The position numbers and the translations under genes were made by a program. Below are positions 48,586-59,288 of a stretch of 64,000 nt of DNA, piece after piece; within the stretch, counting starts at the first letter, position 1; the number at the start of each line of letters is the position of its first letter. Origin of the DNA: Chimaeribacter californicus. Its GTDB lineage: Bacteria; Pseudomonadota; Gammaproteobacteria; Enterobacterales; Enterobacteriaceae. The notes below the pieces were generated by a model. It had not been told where the DNA came from. It ran no database searches and was given only the letters and a program-made list of their open reading frames with translations. The stretch is taken from NCBI RefSeq assembly GCF_002858675.1, contig NZ_PJZF01000007.1, forward strand, positions 144,001 to 208,000, given 5' to 3'.

Positions 48586-49164
48586 ATGAATGAGTTTTCG
48601 ATTGTCTGCCGCGTACTGGGTACGCTGTTTAACCGCTCGCCGCAAGACCCGCTGGTCGCGCCGCTGTTTACGTTGATCCGCGAAGGCAAGCTGGCGCAGC
48701 ACTGGCCGCTGGAGCAGGACGAGCTGCTGGCCCGGTTGCAGCAGGGCGCGGCGGATCTCCCGGCGGTGACGGCAGATTATCAGGCGCTGTTCGGCAGTGA
48801 GGCGGCGGTGTCAGCCTATGCCCATGACTATGACGCGGCGATCGCGGAGGCGGAGGTGCGCGCCTTCCTGCAACAGCGCGGGATGCCGCTGAGCGATGCC
48901 CCGGCTGACCACATCGGCGCGCTGCTGCTGGCGGCGTCGTGGCTGGAAGATCAGTCACAGGCGGATGAGGTGCAGGCGCAGATCGCGCTGTTTGATGACT
49001 ATTTACTGCCGTGGTGCGGGCGTTTCCTGGGGAAAGTCGAGGCCCATGCGGCCACGCCGTTCTACCGCACGCTGGCGCTGCTGAGCCGGGAAGCGATTCA
49101 GGCGATGTGGGATGAGCTGGCCGAGGCGCAAGCCGGTGACGATGACGCGGCGGAAGAAGAGTAG
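48586..49164 (+). CDS. ycdY: TorD-family chaperone YcdY
   Basis: 192 aa, all-helical TorD/DmsD-like protein. In E. coli YcdY forms an operon with the phosphatase YcdX and is thought to assist its zinc loading; ycdX is not present next to it here. Family start: NEFSIVCRVLGTLFNRSP; acidic C-terminus DDDAAEEE. A terminator follows. Confidence 0.85.
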   Translation: MNEFSIVCRVLGTLFNRSPQDPLVAPLFTLIREGKLAQHWPLEQDELLARLQQGAADLPAVTADYQALFGSEAAVSAYAHDYDAAIAEAEVRAFLQQRGMPLSDAPADHIGALLLAASWLEDQSQADEVQAQIALFDDYLLPWCGRFLGKVEAHAATPFYRTLALLSREAIQAMWDELAEAQAGDDDAAEEE

Positions 49165-49190
49165 CGGGTACGGTGCTGCACCGTGACCAT

Positions 49191-49219
49191 AAAAAACGCG
49201 CCTCTCCGGCGCGTTTTTT
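49191..49219. terminator. Bidirectional terminator between ycdY and yceB
   Basis: AAAAAACGCGCC (49191-49202) pairs with GGCGCGTTTTTT (49208-49219) over a five-base loop. Confidence 0.9.
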
Positions 49220-49234
49220 ATTGCTGGCCCGGGG

Positions 49235-49798
49235 TTATTGGGTAAACGGAATCACCAGTTCGCCCGGCTTCACCTGTAGCCCTTTGGCCAGCCGCATCGC
49301 CAGCGCTTCGCCTTTGCTGCGGTCGGCGCTCAGCACGTAGGCCGGGCGCTGGTCAAAATAGCTTTTCAGCGCCTGGTTCAGGTACGGGCTGAGGGTGTTT
49401 ATCATGCCCTGCCTTTTTTCCGGCTGCACCGCGTAGTCCGTGAGTTGCAGATCTTTCAGGAAAATCGCTTTTTTCTCGTTATCAAACTCCGGCCGCGCTT
49501 CCATGGTCAGATCCATCTCTGCCTGTTGCGGGCCGAGCAGGGAGGTAATGCTGATGGCGGCGTGGCCTTTGAGCGTCACGCGATCCGGCTGGCTGCGGCC
49601 AATCTGGCTGTTGAGATTCGTCAGCACAATGTGTGCCTCAACCAGCCCCGGCACGCCCAGCTGTTTCTCAAATTTGTTATGTTTTTGCAGATACTGATTA
49701 ACGTCCTGTTCACTGAGTGTGTACTGCGTGAGTTGGTTACAGCCGGTAAGCAGACCGGCAAAAATCAGGGCCGCGGCCCCTAAAAAGCGGGTTCTCAT
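49235..49798 (-). CDS. yceB: YceB lipoprotein
   Basis: 187 aa from ATG 49798, which gives a normal lipoprotein signal ending LLTGC; another ATG at 49810 is possible. Matches E. coli YceB along its length (NQLTQYTLSEQDVNQYLQKH; QPEKRQGMINTLSPYLNQAL; KPGELVIPFT). DUF1439 family, periplasm-facing, function unknown. Downstream of grxB as in E. coli. Confidence 0.9.
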   Translation of the reverse strand: MRTRFLGAAALIFAGLLTGCNQLTQYTLSEQDVNQYLQKHNKFEKQLGVPGLVEAHIVLTNLNSQIGRSQPDRVTLKGHAAISITSLLGPQQAEMDLTMEARPEFDNEKKAIFLKDLQLTDYAVQPEKRQGMINTLSPYLNQALKSYFDQRPAYVLSADRSKGEALAMRLAKGLQVKPGELVIPFTQ

Positions 49799-49979
49799 TG
49801 TTTTCCTCATGAACCAAAAGTTTTCCTCGTGAGCCAAAATCCTCGCCCGCTTACCGGGCCGGCAAACGGACGCCCTCTTGGACGGCGAAATGGCGCAGGA
49901 GTTCCATGGGGAACAGGGAAGGAAATCGAGGGGCAATCGGCAGGGGCAAGCGCCGCCGGTCAGCCCGGCGGCGGCAGGA

Positions 49980-50627
49980 TTACTGGGCGACGCTGCTCAG
50001 CAGGTTGACCTGAGTCTGTTTCGCCATATTGTCACGGTATTCCGCCACGCGGGTCGGGAAGGTGACGCCATTGACGATGGTCAGTGAACGCAACAGCGGG
50101 AAGAGGCTGAAATCATCCTCGGACAACTCGCCGTTGACGGCATTCGGCTCCACGATCAGCTTATCCAGATCGTGCAGATCCTGGCCTATCTTCTTAATCA
50201 GGCCGGGGGAGTGCTGCAAATGTTCGTCAAAGCTGCCGAGCGTGGCCTCTTTTTTGTTCACGAAATAGCGGCGCGCTTCCGGGGTGGCAAACTCTTCAAA
50301 ATTGGCGCGGGCAAAACGCGGCAGCAGCAGGCGGGCGCTGTATTCGTTGACGTGGCGCAGCCAGGCGGCAATGGCCGGGTTGGTGCTGCCGGTGATCAAC
50401 GGTTTGCCATATTTTTTGTCGATATAGTGCACGATATCCATGCTCTCCGGCATGAAGCCGCCCGTTTCGGTCTGCAGAATCGGCACCATTTTTTGGCCGA
50501 CCATAGAGATGGGTGTTTTCTCATCATCATTGGCGAGAACACTGATCTCCACCGGCACGTTTTTCAGGCCGAAAATCATGCGCGCTTTGACACAAAAAGG
50601 ACAATGTTCATAGACATAGAGTTTCAT
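49980..50627 (-). CDS. grxB: Glutaredoxin 2
   Basis: 215 aa from ATG 50627 (MKLYVYEHCPFC). Atypical glutaredoxin with a GST-like fold: the active site CPFC at residues 9-12 in an N-terminal thioredoxin domain and an all-helical C-terminal domain. Uses glutathione to reduce protein disulfides. Order mdtH-grxB-yceB is as in E. coli. Confidence 0.95.
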   Translation of the reverse strand: MKLYVYEHCPFCVKARMIFGLKNVPVEISVLANDDEKTPISMVGQKMVPILQTETGGFMPESMDIVHYIDKKYGKPLITGSTNPAIAAWLRHVNEYSARLLLPRFARANFEEFATPEARRYFVNKKEATLGSFDEHLQHSPGLIKKIGQDLHDLDKLIVEPNAVNGELSEDDFSLFPLLRSLTIVNGVTFPTRVAEYRDNMAKQTQVNLLSSVAQ

Positions 50628-50790
50628 ATTTTCATGCTCCTTCAGGTTTGCCATCACGGGCAAGCGGCCGGAACCCGGCCGGTGGCATGCCCGCATGTGC
50701 GAAAGGAAAGTATGGGTAAGGAATAGCAGGAGATCAAACTGCCCGGCAGGTGCCGGGCCATCGGGCTGGAGACAGGGAAAAGAAAATCAG

Positions 50791-51996
50791 CTAGTTACCG
50801 CCGAGCATCGCCGGCTCTATGCGGCGCTGGTTAAACTGCCAGTAGAGCGCCAGCAACGTCACCGCGCCTACCGCGCCCAGCAGCAGCCAGGGCAGGGCCG
50901 GCAGGCCAAACGCCTGGCCGGTGTCATACATCCAGCCGCCGCCGGTGTAACCGATGGCCCCGCCCAGTGCCAGCCCAAGGCGGCTGAAGCCCATATAGCT
51001 GCCGCGCGCCCGGCTGTCCGCCAGGGAGGCGCCCAGCGTCTCCCGGGCGGGCTCGGCAATGATCGCGCCGAAATAGAACAGACAGATAAGGGCAAACAGG
51101 GCATGCAGGCTGTGCACCATGCCGACCGGCAGCAGGCTGAGCGTCATCAGCAACAGCCCGGCCATCAGCCGCTGCTCCAGCCGGAAGCGCTTTTCGCTCC
51201 AGCGCGCCACCGGGTAGAGCAGCGTCAGCGACAGGCAGGCTTCAATCGCGTACATCCATTTCACGGCGGCGGCTGATCCGGCCAGCACATTCACCATGAT
51301 CGGCAGCATCAGCATCACCTGCACCGCCAGCATGTAGTAGCCGGTCAGCGTCAGCACATAGGTCACGAACCGCCGGTCACGCATCACCCGCGCCAGCCCG
51401 TCACGCATCGGCGCACGCACGGTGGAGATACGGTACGCAGGCAGCAGCCAGGCGTTCCAGGCGGCCGCCAGGATAAAAATCACCGCCCCCACCCAACAGA
51501 CCAGCCGGAAATCATACTGTAACAGCCAGCTGCCGAGCAGCGCGCCCACCACCGCCCCGGCGCTGTCCTGCATCATCAGCAGGGAGTAGAAGCGGCTGCG
51601 CTCATGCGGGCGGGTCAGTTTAATCACCAGCGCGGTGCGCGGCGGGTCAAACAGCGTGCCGCCGAGGGCGGAGAGCACGCAGGCCAGCCAGAGCTGCCAC
51701 GGCTGGGCAGCTTCTGCCATCGCGGCAAACCCGGCGGCCCGCAGCAACATGCCGGTGACAATCATCGGCTTGGCGCCGAAGCGGTCAGCAATCGCGCCGC
51801 CGAAAATCCCCAGCCCCTGCTGCACAAACTGCCGCAATCCCAGCGCAATACCCACCATCAGCGCGGCCCAGCCGAGCTGATCGACAAAACGGATGGAGAT
51901 TAACGGGAACACCACGAAAAATCCCAGTACCACCAGCAAATTATCCATTAACAGGAAATATTTGCCCAAGCTCCTTGCCTGTGAAACCAATGACAT
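50791..51996 (-). CDS. mdtH: MFS multidrug transporter MdtH
   Basis: 401 aa from ATG 51996; longer frames add 40 unrelated residues. Twelve membrane segments; near-identical family stretches such as [40 protein letters not shown] and [20 protein letters not shown]. Drug:H+ antiporter, linked to quinolone tolerance in E. coli. Divergent from rimJ. Confidence 0.94.
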   Translation of the reverse strand: MSLVSQARSLGKYFLLMDNLLVVLGFFVVFPLISIRFVDQLGWAALMVGIALGLRQFVQQGLGIFGGAIADRFGAKPMIVTGMLLRAAGFAAMAEAAQPWQLWLACVLSALGGTLFDPPRTALVIKLTRPHERSRFYSLLMMQDSAGAVVGALLGSWLLQYDFRLVCWVGAVIFILAAAWNAWLLPAYRISTVRAPMRDGLARVMRDRRFVTYVLTLTGYYMLAVQVMLMLPIMVNVLAGSAAAVKWMYAIEACLSLTLLYPVARWSEKRFRLEQRLMAGLLLMTLSLLPVGMVHSLHALFALICLFYFGAIIAEPARETLGASLADSRARGSYMGFSRLGLALGGAIGYTGGGWMYDTGQAFGLPALPWLLLGAVGAVTLLALYWQFNQRRIEPAMLGGN

Positions 51997-52303
51997 GACA
52001 CATCCTGTAAACGCGGCCACCGGGCGGCGGGCCAGAAGGGGGAAAAGGGCCTCTATTCTGAACCTGAACGCGGGCGTTAGACAGGTGGCGGATAGATAAT
52101 ATTTTTTTATCGTCAAGCGGTTAACGATAAGCGAGAATGCGGGTAAATTTTTATGAGCGGTGCCGCGTCCCGGTGCTGCCCGTCAGCACATGGCCGTGGG
52201 GTGGTCTATGCTCGGTGATAAGTGCCGGCAATCCTGGCAGGCAATACCGGCAGCAGCCCCATAAAGATGATTTATCGACCTGTCCAGAGAGCGGAGGGAA
52301 TGG
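51997..52303. other. Divergent mdtH/rimJ promoter region
   Basis: 307 bases without a gene; AT-rich near 52100-52115. I see no clear operator. Confidence 0.45.
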
Positions 52304-52888
52304 ATGTTTGGCTATCGCTCGGCATCACCAAAGGTACGCCTGACCACAGACCGGCTGGTCGTCAGGCTGGTTCATGAGCGGGATGCCCACCGCCTGGCGG
52401 AGTATTACGCCGAAAACCGGGCATTTCTCAAACCCTGGGAGCCGGTGCGGGACGAAAGCCACTGCCACCCCTCCGGCTGGCAGGCGCGGCTGGGGCTGAT
52501 TGCCGACCTGCACAAACAGGGTAACGCCTACTACTTTATCCTGCTCGACCCGGATGAGCGTGAGATTGTCGGGGTGGCCAACTTCAGCAATGTGTTGCGC
52601 GGCTCTTTTCACGCCTGCTTCCTCGGCTACTCGCTGGGGGAGAAGTGGCAGGGCCAGGGGCTGATGTATGAGGCGTTGCAATCCGCCATCCGCTATATGC
52701 AGCGCCAGCAGCGGATGCACCGCATCATGGCGAACTATATGCCCCATAACCAGCGCAGCGGCGATCTGCTGGCGCGGCTGGGGTTTGAACGTGAAGGTTA
52801 TGCCAAAGATTATCTGCTGATTAACGGCAAATGGCAGGATCACATTTTGACGGCGCTGACCTGCCATGACTGGGTGCCGCCACGCTAA
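52304..52888 (+). CDS. rimJ: Ribosomal protein S5 alanine N-acetyltransferase
   Basis: 194 aa GNAT protein matching E. coli RimJ ([20 protein letters not shown] start; [36 protein letters not shown]). Acetylates the N-terminus of S5 and helps assemble the 30S subunit. GGAGGG precedes ATG 52304. Followed after nine bases by yceH. Confidence 0.95.
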   Translation: MFGYRSASPKVRLTTDRLVVRLVHERDAHRLAEYYAENRAFLKPWEPVRDESHCHPSGWQARLGLIADLHKQGNAYYFILLDPDEREIVGVANFSNVLRGSFHACFLGYSLGEKWQGQGLMYEALQSAIRYMQRQQRMHRIMANYMPHNQRSGDLLARLGFEREGYAKDYLLINGKWQDHILTALTCHDWVPPR

Positions 52889-52897
52889 AGGAGCATG

Positions 52898-53557
52898 ATG
52901 AAACATCCGTTGAGTGTTGAAGAGGCCCGGGTCATCGGCTGCCTGATGGAGAAGCAGATCACCACGCCGGAGCTCTACCCGCTGTCCCTGAACAGCCTGG
53001 CCGCCGCCTGTAACCAGAAAACCAACCGCGACCCGGTGCTGGAGCTGAGCGAAAGTGAGGTGCAGCAGACGCTGGATCTCCTGGTGAAAAAGCACCTGAT
53101 CCGCAGCGTCAGCGGCAGCCGCACGCTGAAATATGAGCACAGGTTCTGTAATTCCGAGTTCGGCAACCTGAAATTCTCCGCGCCGGAAGTGGCGCTGGTG
53201 ACCACGCTGCTGCTGCGCGGGCCACAGACGGCCGGGGAGCTGCGTACCCGCGCCGCCCGGCTCTATGAGTTCAGCGACGTCAGCGAGGCCGAACAAGCGC
53301 TGGCCGGGCTGGAGACGCGCGAAGACGGCCCGTTTGTGGTGCGCCTGGCGCGTGAGCCGGGCAAGCGCGAGCACCGTTTTATGCACCTGTTCAGCGGCGC
53401 GGTGACTGCCCCGGCTGAACCCGCTGCCCCGGCCGGTACCGGCGCGGCCGGCAACACTGAGACCAGCTCGCTGGAGGCCCGCGTCGCCGGGCTGGAGTCC
53501 CAGGTGGCTGAATTACATGAGCGCCTTGACATGCTGTTAGCCCGGCTGGGCAACTAA
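52898..53557 (+). CDS. yceH: YceH, DUF480 protein
   Basis: 219 aa from the second ATG (52898), which suits the AGGAG spacing better than 52895. Two winged-helix DUF480 domains ([60 protein letters not shown]) and a C-terminal coiled coil ([22 protein letters not shown]). Function unknown; always near rimJ and yceM in enterobacteria. An Ala/Pro-rich linker at about 170-187 is longer than in E. coli. Confidence 0.92.
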   Translation: MKHPLSVEEARVIGCLMEKQITTPELYPLSLNSLAAACNQKTNRDPVLELSESEVQQTLDLLVKKHLIRSVSGSRTLKYEHRFCNSEFGNLKFSAPEVALVTTLLLRGPQTAGELRTRAARLYEFSDVSEAEQALAGLETREDGPFVVRLAREPGKREHRFMHLFSGAVTAPAEPAAPAGTGAAGNTETSSLEARVAGLESQVAELHERLDMLLARLGN

Positions 53558-53568
53558 CGGAGCAGACC

Positions 53569-54495
53569 ATGACGACCTTGCGAGTGGGTGTGGTAGGGCT
53601 GGGCGACATCGCCCAGAAAGCGTATTTGCCGGTGCTGGCCAATGCCGGTGCGTGGACGCTGGTGGGCGGTTTCTCGCCCAATCAGCAAAAAACAGAGCAG
53701 GTGTGCAGCGCCTACCGGATGCGCGCCTTCTCCCGGCTGGATGAGCTGGCGGGGCAGTGCGATGCGGTGTTTGTGCACAGCAGCACCGCCAGCCATTTCC
53801 ATGTGGTGAGCGATCTGCTCAACCGTGGGGTGCATGTTTACGTTGATAAGCCGCTGGCGGAAACGCTGGAGCAGGCTGAGCACCTGGTGGAGATCGCCAA
53901 AGACAACGGCAAGGCGCTGATGGTCGGCTTCAACCGGCGGTTCTCCCCGCTTTACCGGCAGTTGCGCAGTGAGATGCAGCAACCGGCCTCCATCCGCATG
54001 GACAAACACCGCAGCGACAGCGTCGGCCCACAGGATGCGCGCTTTACCCTGCTGGATGATTACCTGCATGTGGTGGATACCGCGCTGTGGCTGGGCGGCG
54101 GTGATGCCATGCTGGAGGGGGGAGATATCCTCAGTAACGATCATGGCCAAATGCTGTATGCCGAGCACCATTTCCGCTGCGGCAGTATCCACGTTACCAC
54201 CAGCATGCACCGCCGGGCCGGCAGCCAGCGCGAACGCGTGCAGGCTGTCTGTGACGGCGCGGTCTACCAGCTGGATGAGATGCGCCACTGGGCGCAGGAA
54301 CAGGGCGGCCTGCTTACCGAACGGCCGGTGCCCGGCTGGCAGAGCACGCTGGTGCAGCGTGGCTTTGACGGCGCCGTGCGGCACTTTATCGACTGCGTCA
54401 GCAACCATACCGCGCCGGAAACCTCGGGCGATCAGGCACTTTACGCGCAGCGGGTGATTGAGCAGCTGCTGTATGAGGGCGACCTGCCGGAGTAA
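53569..54495 (+). CDS. yceM: YceM/MviM, Gfo/Idh/MocA-family oxidoreductase
   Basis: 308 aa. N-terminal NAD(P)-binding fold (RVGVVGLGDIAQKAYLPVLAN) with the family motif DKPLAETLEQAE containing the conserved Lys-Pro. No established substrate. Named for its place beside murJ (mviN). CGGAG precedes the start. Confidence 0.93.
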   Translation: MTTLRVGVVGLGDIAQKAYLPVLANAGAWTLVGGFSPNQQKTEQVCSAYRMRAFSRLDELAGQCDAVFVHSSTASHFHVVSDLLNRGVHVYVDKPLAETLEQAEHLVEIAKDNGKALMVGFNRRFSPLYRQLRSEMQQPASIRMDKHRSDSVGPQDARFTLLDDYLHVVDTALWLGGGDAMLEGGDILSNDHGQMLYAEHHFRCGSIHVTTSMHRRAGSQRERVQAVCDGAVYQLDEMRHWAQEQGGLLTERPVPGWQSTLVQRGFDGAVRHFIDCVSNHTAPETSGDQALYAQRVIEQLLYEGDLPE

Positions 54496-54628
54496 CCGGC
54501 AGTAACAACTGGCTCTGGCTATTACGCGCCGGATACGTAGACTAGGCGCACCATGAGCCTGGCGGCCCACCCCCTGACGCCTGCATTTGCAGGCGTTATT
54601 GTTTGGGCTGCACTACAGAAAAACAGAG

Positions 54629-56164
54629 ATGAACCTACTTAAATCATTAGCTGCCGTCAGTTCGATGACCATGTTTTCACGTGTGCTGGGATTTGCGCGT
54701 GATGCTATCGTGGCGCGGGTATTCGGGGCAGGCATGGCAACGGATGCCTTCTTCGTGGCCTTTAAACTGCCCAACCTGTTACGCCGTATCTTTGCCGAGG
54801 GAGCGTTTTCCCAGGCGTTTGTGCCGATTCTGGCCGAATACAAAAGCCAGCAGGGTGACGAGGCGACCCGCACCTTTATTGCCTATGTCTCCGGGCTGCT
54901 GACGCTGGCGCTGGCGCTGGTCACTGTCGCCGGGATGCTGGCCGCCCCGTGGGTGATCTTCATCACCGCGCCCGGCTTCGCTGATACCGGGGATAAGTTT
55001 GCCCTGACTTCCGCACTGCTGCGGGTCACGTTCCCCTATATTTTGTTGATTTCGCTCGCCTCGCTGGTCGGTGCAATCCTCAATACCTGGAACCGCTTCT
55101 CGATCCCGGCGTTTGCGCCGACGTTTCTTAACGTCAGCATGATCGGCTTTGCGCTGTTCGCCGCGCCGTACTTCCACCCGCCGGTGATGGCGCTGGCCTG
55201 GGCGGTGGTGGTGGGCGGGGTGCTGCAACTCGGTTACCAGCTGCCGCACCTGCGTAAAATCGGCATGCTGGTGCTGCCGCGCCTGAACCTGAAAGATGCC
55301 GGGGTCTGGCGGGTCATGCGCCAGATGGGGCCGGCGATTCTTGGGGTGTCGGTCAGCCAGATTTCACTGATTATCAACACCATTTTCGCCTCATTCCTCG
55401 CCTCCGGCTCCGTCTCCTGGATGTACTATGCTGACCGGTTAATGGAGTTCCCGTCCGGTGTGCTGGGGGTGGCGCTCGGTACCATCCTGCTGCCGTCGCT
55501 GGCGAAAAGCTTTGCCAGCGGCAACCATGACGAGTATTCACGCCTGATGGACTGGGGGCTGCGCCTCTGTTTCCTGCTCGCCTTGCCGAGCGCGGTGGCG
55601 CTGGGGATCCTGGCGAAACCGCTGACGGTGGCGCTGTTCCAGTACGGCAAGTTCAGCGCCTTTGACGCGGCGATGACCCAGCGCGCGCTGGTGGCCTACT
55701 CCGTGGGGCTGATGGGGCTGATTGTGGTGAAAGTGCTGGCGCCGGGCTTCTACTCGCGTCAGGACATCAAAACCCCGGTCAAAATCGCCATAATCACCCT
55801 AGTGATGACGCAGGTGATGAACCTGGCGTTTATCGGCCCGCTGAAACATGCCGGGTTGTCGCTGTCGATTGGCCTGGCGGCCTGCCTCAACGCCGCGCTG
55901 CTCTACTGGCAGCTGCGTAAACAGAAAATTTTCCAGCCGCAGCCGGGTTGGACGCCGTTTTTGCTGAAGCTGCTGGCGGCGGTGGTGGTGATGTCTTCGG
56001 TGCTGATTGGCGTGATGTGGCTGATGCCGGAGTGGGCAACCGGCACCATGCCGTTGCGCCTGCTGCGCCTGGCGGCCGTGGTGGTGGCCGGGGTGGTGGC
56101 CTATTTCGGTGTGTTGATGCTGCTGGGCTTCCGCTTGCGTGATTTTGCCCGCCGTACTGTCTGA
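54629..56164 (+). CDS. murJ: Lipid II flippase MurJ
   Basis: 511 aa from ATG 54629 ([25 protein letters not shown]). Fourteen membrane segments; moves lipid II across the inner membrane for cell-wall synthesis. The charged residues known to be needed lie in the first segments ([20 protein letters not shown]). In E. coli flgN follows; here a terminator and convergent argS follow. Confidence 0.96.
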   Translation: MNLLKSLAAVSSMTMFSRVLGFARDAIVARVFGAGMATDAFFVAFKLPNLLRRIFAEGAFSQAFVPILAEYKSQQGDEATRTFIAYVSGLLTLALALVTVAGMLAAPWVIFITAPGFADTGDKFALTSALLRVTFPYILLISLASLVGAILNTWNRFSIPAFAPTFLNVSMIGFALFAAPYFHPPVMALAWAVVVGGVLQLGYQLPHLRKIGMLVLPRLNLKDAGVWRVMRQMGPAILGVSVSQISLIINTIFASFLASGSVSWMYYADRLMEFPSGVLGVALGTILLPSLAKSFASGNHDEYSRLMDWGLRLCFLLALPSAVALGILAKPLTVALFQYGKFSAFDAAMTQRALVAYSVGLMGLIVVKVLAPGFYSRQDIKTPVKIAIITLVMTQVMNLAFIGPLKHAGLSLSIGLAACLNAALLYWQLRKQKIFQPQPGWTPFLLKLLAAVVVMSSVLIGVMWLMPEWATGTMPLRLLRLAAVVVAGVVAYFGVLMLLGFRLRDFARRTV

Positions 56165-56185
56165 CTGCGGGGTGTAACGGTATAA

Positions 56186-56216
56186 AAAAAGGGCGACAGT
56201 GAATGTCGCCCTTTTT
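56186..56216. terminator. Bidirectional terminator between murJ and argS
   Basis: AAAAAGGGCGACA (56186-56198) pairs with TGTCGCCCTTTTT (56204-56216) over a five-base loop. Confidence 0.92.
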
Positions 56217-56235
56217 ATTGGTCAGCGTTGCGTGA

Positions 56236-57969
56236 TTACATGCGCTCGACGGTCTCGATACCCAGGGTGTCGAGGCCGGTTTTCAGCGTCTGCTGGGTCA
56301 GCAGGGCCAGTTTCAGGCGGCTGTTGCGGATCTCGTCGCTTTCGGCGCTGAGGATCGGGCAGTGCTCATAGAAGCCGGAGAACAGGCCGGCCAGATCGTA
56401 GAGGTAAGAACACATCACGTGCGGCGTGCCTTCGCGCGCCACGGTGGTCAGCACTTCCTCAAACTGCAACAGGCGGGTAGCCAGCGTGATTTCACGCTCG
56501 TCATTCAGCACCAGCGGCTGCGCCTGCAGGCTGGCCGGATCGATGGCCGCACGTTTGAAAATGGACGCCACCCGGCTGTAGGCATACTGCATGTACGGGG
56601 CGGTGTTGCCCTCGAACGCCAGCATGTTGTCCCAGTCGAAGATGTAGTCAGTGGTACGGCTCTTGGAGAGGTCGGCATATTTCACCGCGCCGATCCCCAC
56701 CGCGTTCACCAGCTGTTTCAGATCCTCTTCGCTGAGGTCCGGGTTTTTCTCTTTGATCAGTTTGCCCGCGCGCTCGATCGCCTCATCCAGCAGATCGGAG
56801 AGCTTCACCGTGCCGCCGGAGCGGGTTTTGAACGGTTTGCCGTCCTTGCCGAGCATCATGCCGAACATGTGGTGCTCCAGCGGTACGGAGTCCGGCACGT
56901 AGCCGGCTTTGCGCACGATGGACCAGGCCATCATCAGGTGCTGGTGCTGGCGGGAGTCGATGTAGTAGAGCACCCGGTCAGCGCCCAGCGTTTCGTAACG
57001 GTATTTGGCGCAGGCGATATCGGTGGTGGTATAGAGGTAGCCGCCATCCTTTTTCTGGATGATGACGCCCATCGGCTCGCCTTCTTTGTTCTTGAACTCA
57101 TCCAGGAACACCACGGTCGCGCCTTCGCTCTCCACTGCCAGCCCTTTGTCTTTCAGGTCAGCGACAATGCCCGGCAGCATCGAATTGTAGAGGCTTTCGC
57201 CCATCACATCGCGCTCGGTCAACGTCACGTTCAGGCGGTTATAGGTGATCTGGTTCTGCGCCATGGTGACATCCACCAGCTTGCGCCACATCCGGCGGCA
57301 GTACTCGTCGCCGCCCTGCAGTTTCACCACATAGGCACGGGCGCGTTCGGCAAAGGCCGCGTCTTCGTCGTAATGCTTTTTGGCTTCGCGGTAGAACTGC
57401 TCCAGATCGGCAAGTTCCATCTCGGCAGCGTGTTCGTTCTGCATCTTCTCCAGATAGGCGATCAGCATCCCGAACTGGGTGCCCCAGTCGCCGACGTGGT
57501 TGGCACGGATGACGTTATGGCCCAGGAATTCCAGGGTACGCACGGAAGCGTCACCGATGATGGTGGAGCGCAGGTGGCCGACGTGCATCTCTTTCGCCAC
57601 GTTAGGCGCGGAGTAATCCACCACGATGGTTTGCGGGGTGACCGGGGTGATGCCGAGCTTCGGCGCGCTCAGGGCGTGATCCACCTGCGCGGCGACCCAG
57701 CTTTTCTCCAGGAACAGGTTAATAAAGCCGGGGCCGGCGATCTCAACCTTGCTGACGATGCCGCTCAGATCCAGTGCATCCACCACTTTTTCCGCCAGTT
57801 GTCGGGGCGGCATGCCAAGCTTTTTTGCAACCGACATAACGCCGTTAGCCTGATAGTCACCAAACTGGGCCTTGGCTGACTGACGCACCTGCGCTTCGCT
57901 CTCTGCGGGTGCGCCTGCGGCAATCAGCGCCTGGCTGATTTTTTCGGAAAGAAGTGCCTGTATATTCAC
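56236..57969 (-). CDS. argS: Arginyl-tRNA synthetase
   Basis: 577 aa from a GTG at 57969, the start type used by E. coli argS, with AAGGTAA upstream. An N-terminal Add1 domain recognises the tRNA D-loop; the class I HIGH motif is HVGH in [15 protein letters not shown]; the anticodon-binding helical domain ends EMVERM-like (GIETVERM). The KMSK motif is degenerate, as usual for this enzyme. Confidence 0.96.
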   Translation of the reverse strand: MNIQALLSEKISQALIAAGAPAESEAQVRQSAKAQFGDYQANGVMSVAKKLGMPPRQLAEKVVDALDLSGIVSKVEIAGPGFINLFLEKSWVAAQVDHALSAPKLGITPVTPQTIVVDYSAPNVAKEMHVGHLRSTIIGDASVRTLEFLGHNVIRANHVGDWGTQFGMLIAYLEKMQNEHAAEMELADLEQFYREAKKHYDEDAAFAERARAYVVKLQGGDEYCRRMWRKLVDVTMAQNQITYNRLNVTLTERDVMGESLYNSMLPGIVADLKDKGLAVESEGATVVFLDEFKNKEGEPMGVIIQKKDGGYLYTTTDIACAKYRYETLGADRVLYYIDSRQHQHLMMAWSIVRKAGYVPDSVPLEHHMFGMMLGKDGKPFKTRSGGTVKLSDLLDEAIERAGKLIKEKNPDLSEEDLKQLVNAVGIGAVKYADLSKSRTTDYIFDWDNMLAFEGNTAPYMQYAYSRVASIFKRAAIDPASLQAQPLVLNDEREITLATRLLQFEEVLTTVAREGTPHVMCSYLYDLAGLFSGFYEHCPILSAESDEIRNSRLKLALLTQQTLKTGLDTLGIETVERM

Positions 57970-58257
57970 CGGGTTACCTTTATTGCTGGTAGGGGGCTGG
58001 GGGGTCACAGCCCGCCTGAGATCATGGGGCGCCTGCTGTAAAGGCACAGAAATAACGCTGTGCCGGCAAGGCGTTAAGCAAACGGCCATTATATCCTATC
58101 CGGACAGGAACGTCAGTACGCCTTACGGTCAGTCAGCAGGGCAGACGCGGCCGGTTTATCCGCCATGGGCGGGATGGGGCCGCGTGCTCATAAACAGAGG
58201 AAAGAGAAAAAACGGTGAAACAGGAAGGAGAGAAGGACGTGGAAATAAAATAAAAGA

Positions 58258-58377
58258 TTAATTTCTGCGCACTTTCCGGTCTGTGCTCAGTTGTGTGTTT
58301 TTAATCAGGCTAAAGTGGCGGTACATGGCGAATGAGGCGGTGGCCATCAGGAAAACACAGGCGGCAAGTAACATCAT
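58258..58377 (-). CDS. Predicted small membrane protein, 39 aa
   Basis: A short gene: ATG 58377 to TAA 58258, 39 residues, with AGGAAG nine bases before the start. The first 18 residues are hydrophobic (MMLLAACVFLMATASFAM), then a basic tail (YRHFSLIKNTQ... RKVRRN), the pattern of a single-span inner-membrane microprotein with cytoplasmic C-terminus. It lies in the gap between argS and yecM. I do not recognise it; chance is possible at this length. Confidence 0.45.
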   Translation of the reverse strand: MMLLAACVFLMATASFAMYRHFSLIKNTQLSTDRKVRRN

Positions 58378-58718
58378 GGTGCATATCTTCCTATTAAATA
58401 AACTAAAAATAAAATATCTCAGTTATGAAACCGGTGCAATCTGCTGCCGATCCTTTAGGAAAAATCCGAGAATTAATTATAAATTATTCTTTATGTTTTC
58501 AACAGTTACATAATTTCACCTGATGAAATGTGAAATTTTCATTGAGAAATTTTCCTTACATAACGCAGGGTGGTAAACCGGGATTTTTGGCACAGCAAAA
58601 AGCAGGGAATAAGCTGGCTGCACAGGGTTTTCTGGGGAAAAGGCCGGCTTCCGGCTGGTACCCGGCCGGGTCGCCATGTAAATTATGGGTTTATGACGTT
58701 GAACAGAGAGAAGAAATT
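58378..58718. other. AT-rich upstream region of yecM
   Basis: 341 bases, much more AT-rich than the surroundings at 58380-58560. An inverted repeat AATTTCAC/GTGAAATT (58512-58519, 58530-58537) may be an operator for yecM or the small gene. No other gene seen. Confidence 0.5.
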
Positions 58719-59288
58719 ATGCCGTCCTCACCCTTAGCAGGCATCGCTGAACTGGAAGATCTGGTCGCTGACCTGAGCCGTTTTGAGCTGGCGCTGGAAA
58801 CCTTTGCGCAAAAACTCCAGCTCGATCTGCCGGCCTTCCCGGCGGACCACATCTCCGTGCGCTGCCACCAGGTCGCGACCGCCGAACGCTGGCGGCGCGG
58901 GTTTGAACAGTGCGGCAGCCTGCTGTCTGAAAACCAGATCAACGGGCGGGCCATCTGCCTGTTTGATCTCCGCGAGCCGCTGCGGGTCTGCTCATGGCAG
59001 ATTGATGTGATCGAGTTACCTTACCCGGGCGAGCGCCGTTACCCGCATGAGGGATGGGAGCATGTGGAACTGGTGCTGCCGGGCGACCCGGAGACCCTGT
59101 ATGCACGGGCGCTGACCCATTTCTCCGATGAGGCGCTGCTGGCCCCCGGCATCAAGCTGAAATACAGCTCACCGCAGGGCGAGAATGAACGTTTGCCCAA
59201 CCCGACGCTGGCGGTGAGTGACGGCTCGGTGACCCTCAAATTCCACCCGCATACCCTGCGTGAGATCGTCGCCAGCGAGCAGGCTTAA
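58719..59288 (+). CDS. yecM: YecM, VOC-fold protein
   Basis: 189 aa from ATG 58719, matching the length of E. coli YecM (188 aa); upstream in-frame sequence is non-coding-like. Core: FPADHISVRCHQVATAERW... WQIDVIELPYPGERRYPHEGWEHVELV, a vicinal-oxygen-chelate fold with conserved His and Glu that could hold a metal. Reaction unknown. Overlaps the stop of the convergent aminotransferase gene by four bases. Confidence 0.9.
   Translation: MPSSPLAGIAELEDLVADLSRFELALETFAQKLQLDLPAFPADHISVRCHQVATAERWRRGFEQCGSLLSENQINGRAICLFDLREPLRVCSWQIDVIELPYPGERRYPHEGWEHVELVLPGDPETLYARALTHFSDEALLAPGIKLKYSSPQGENERLPNPTLAVSDGSVTLKFHPHTLREIVASEQA

Noticed and set aside
56362..57879. 505-codon open frame antisense to argS
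   Set aside because: It mirrors a strongly conserved gene in GC-rich sequence; its product is His/Gln/Val-rich with no family pattern. A codon-bias artefact.
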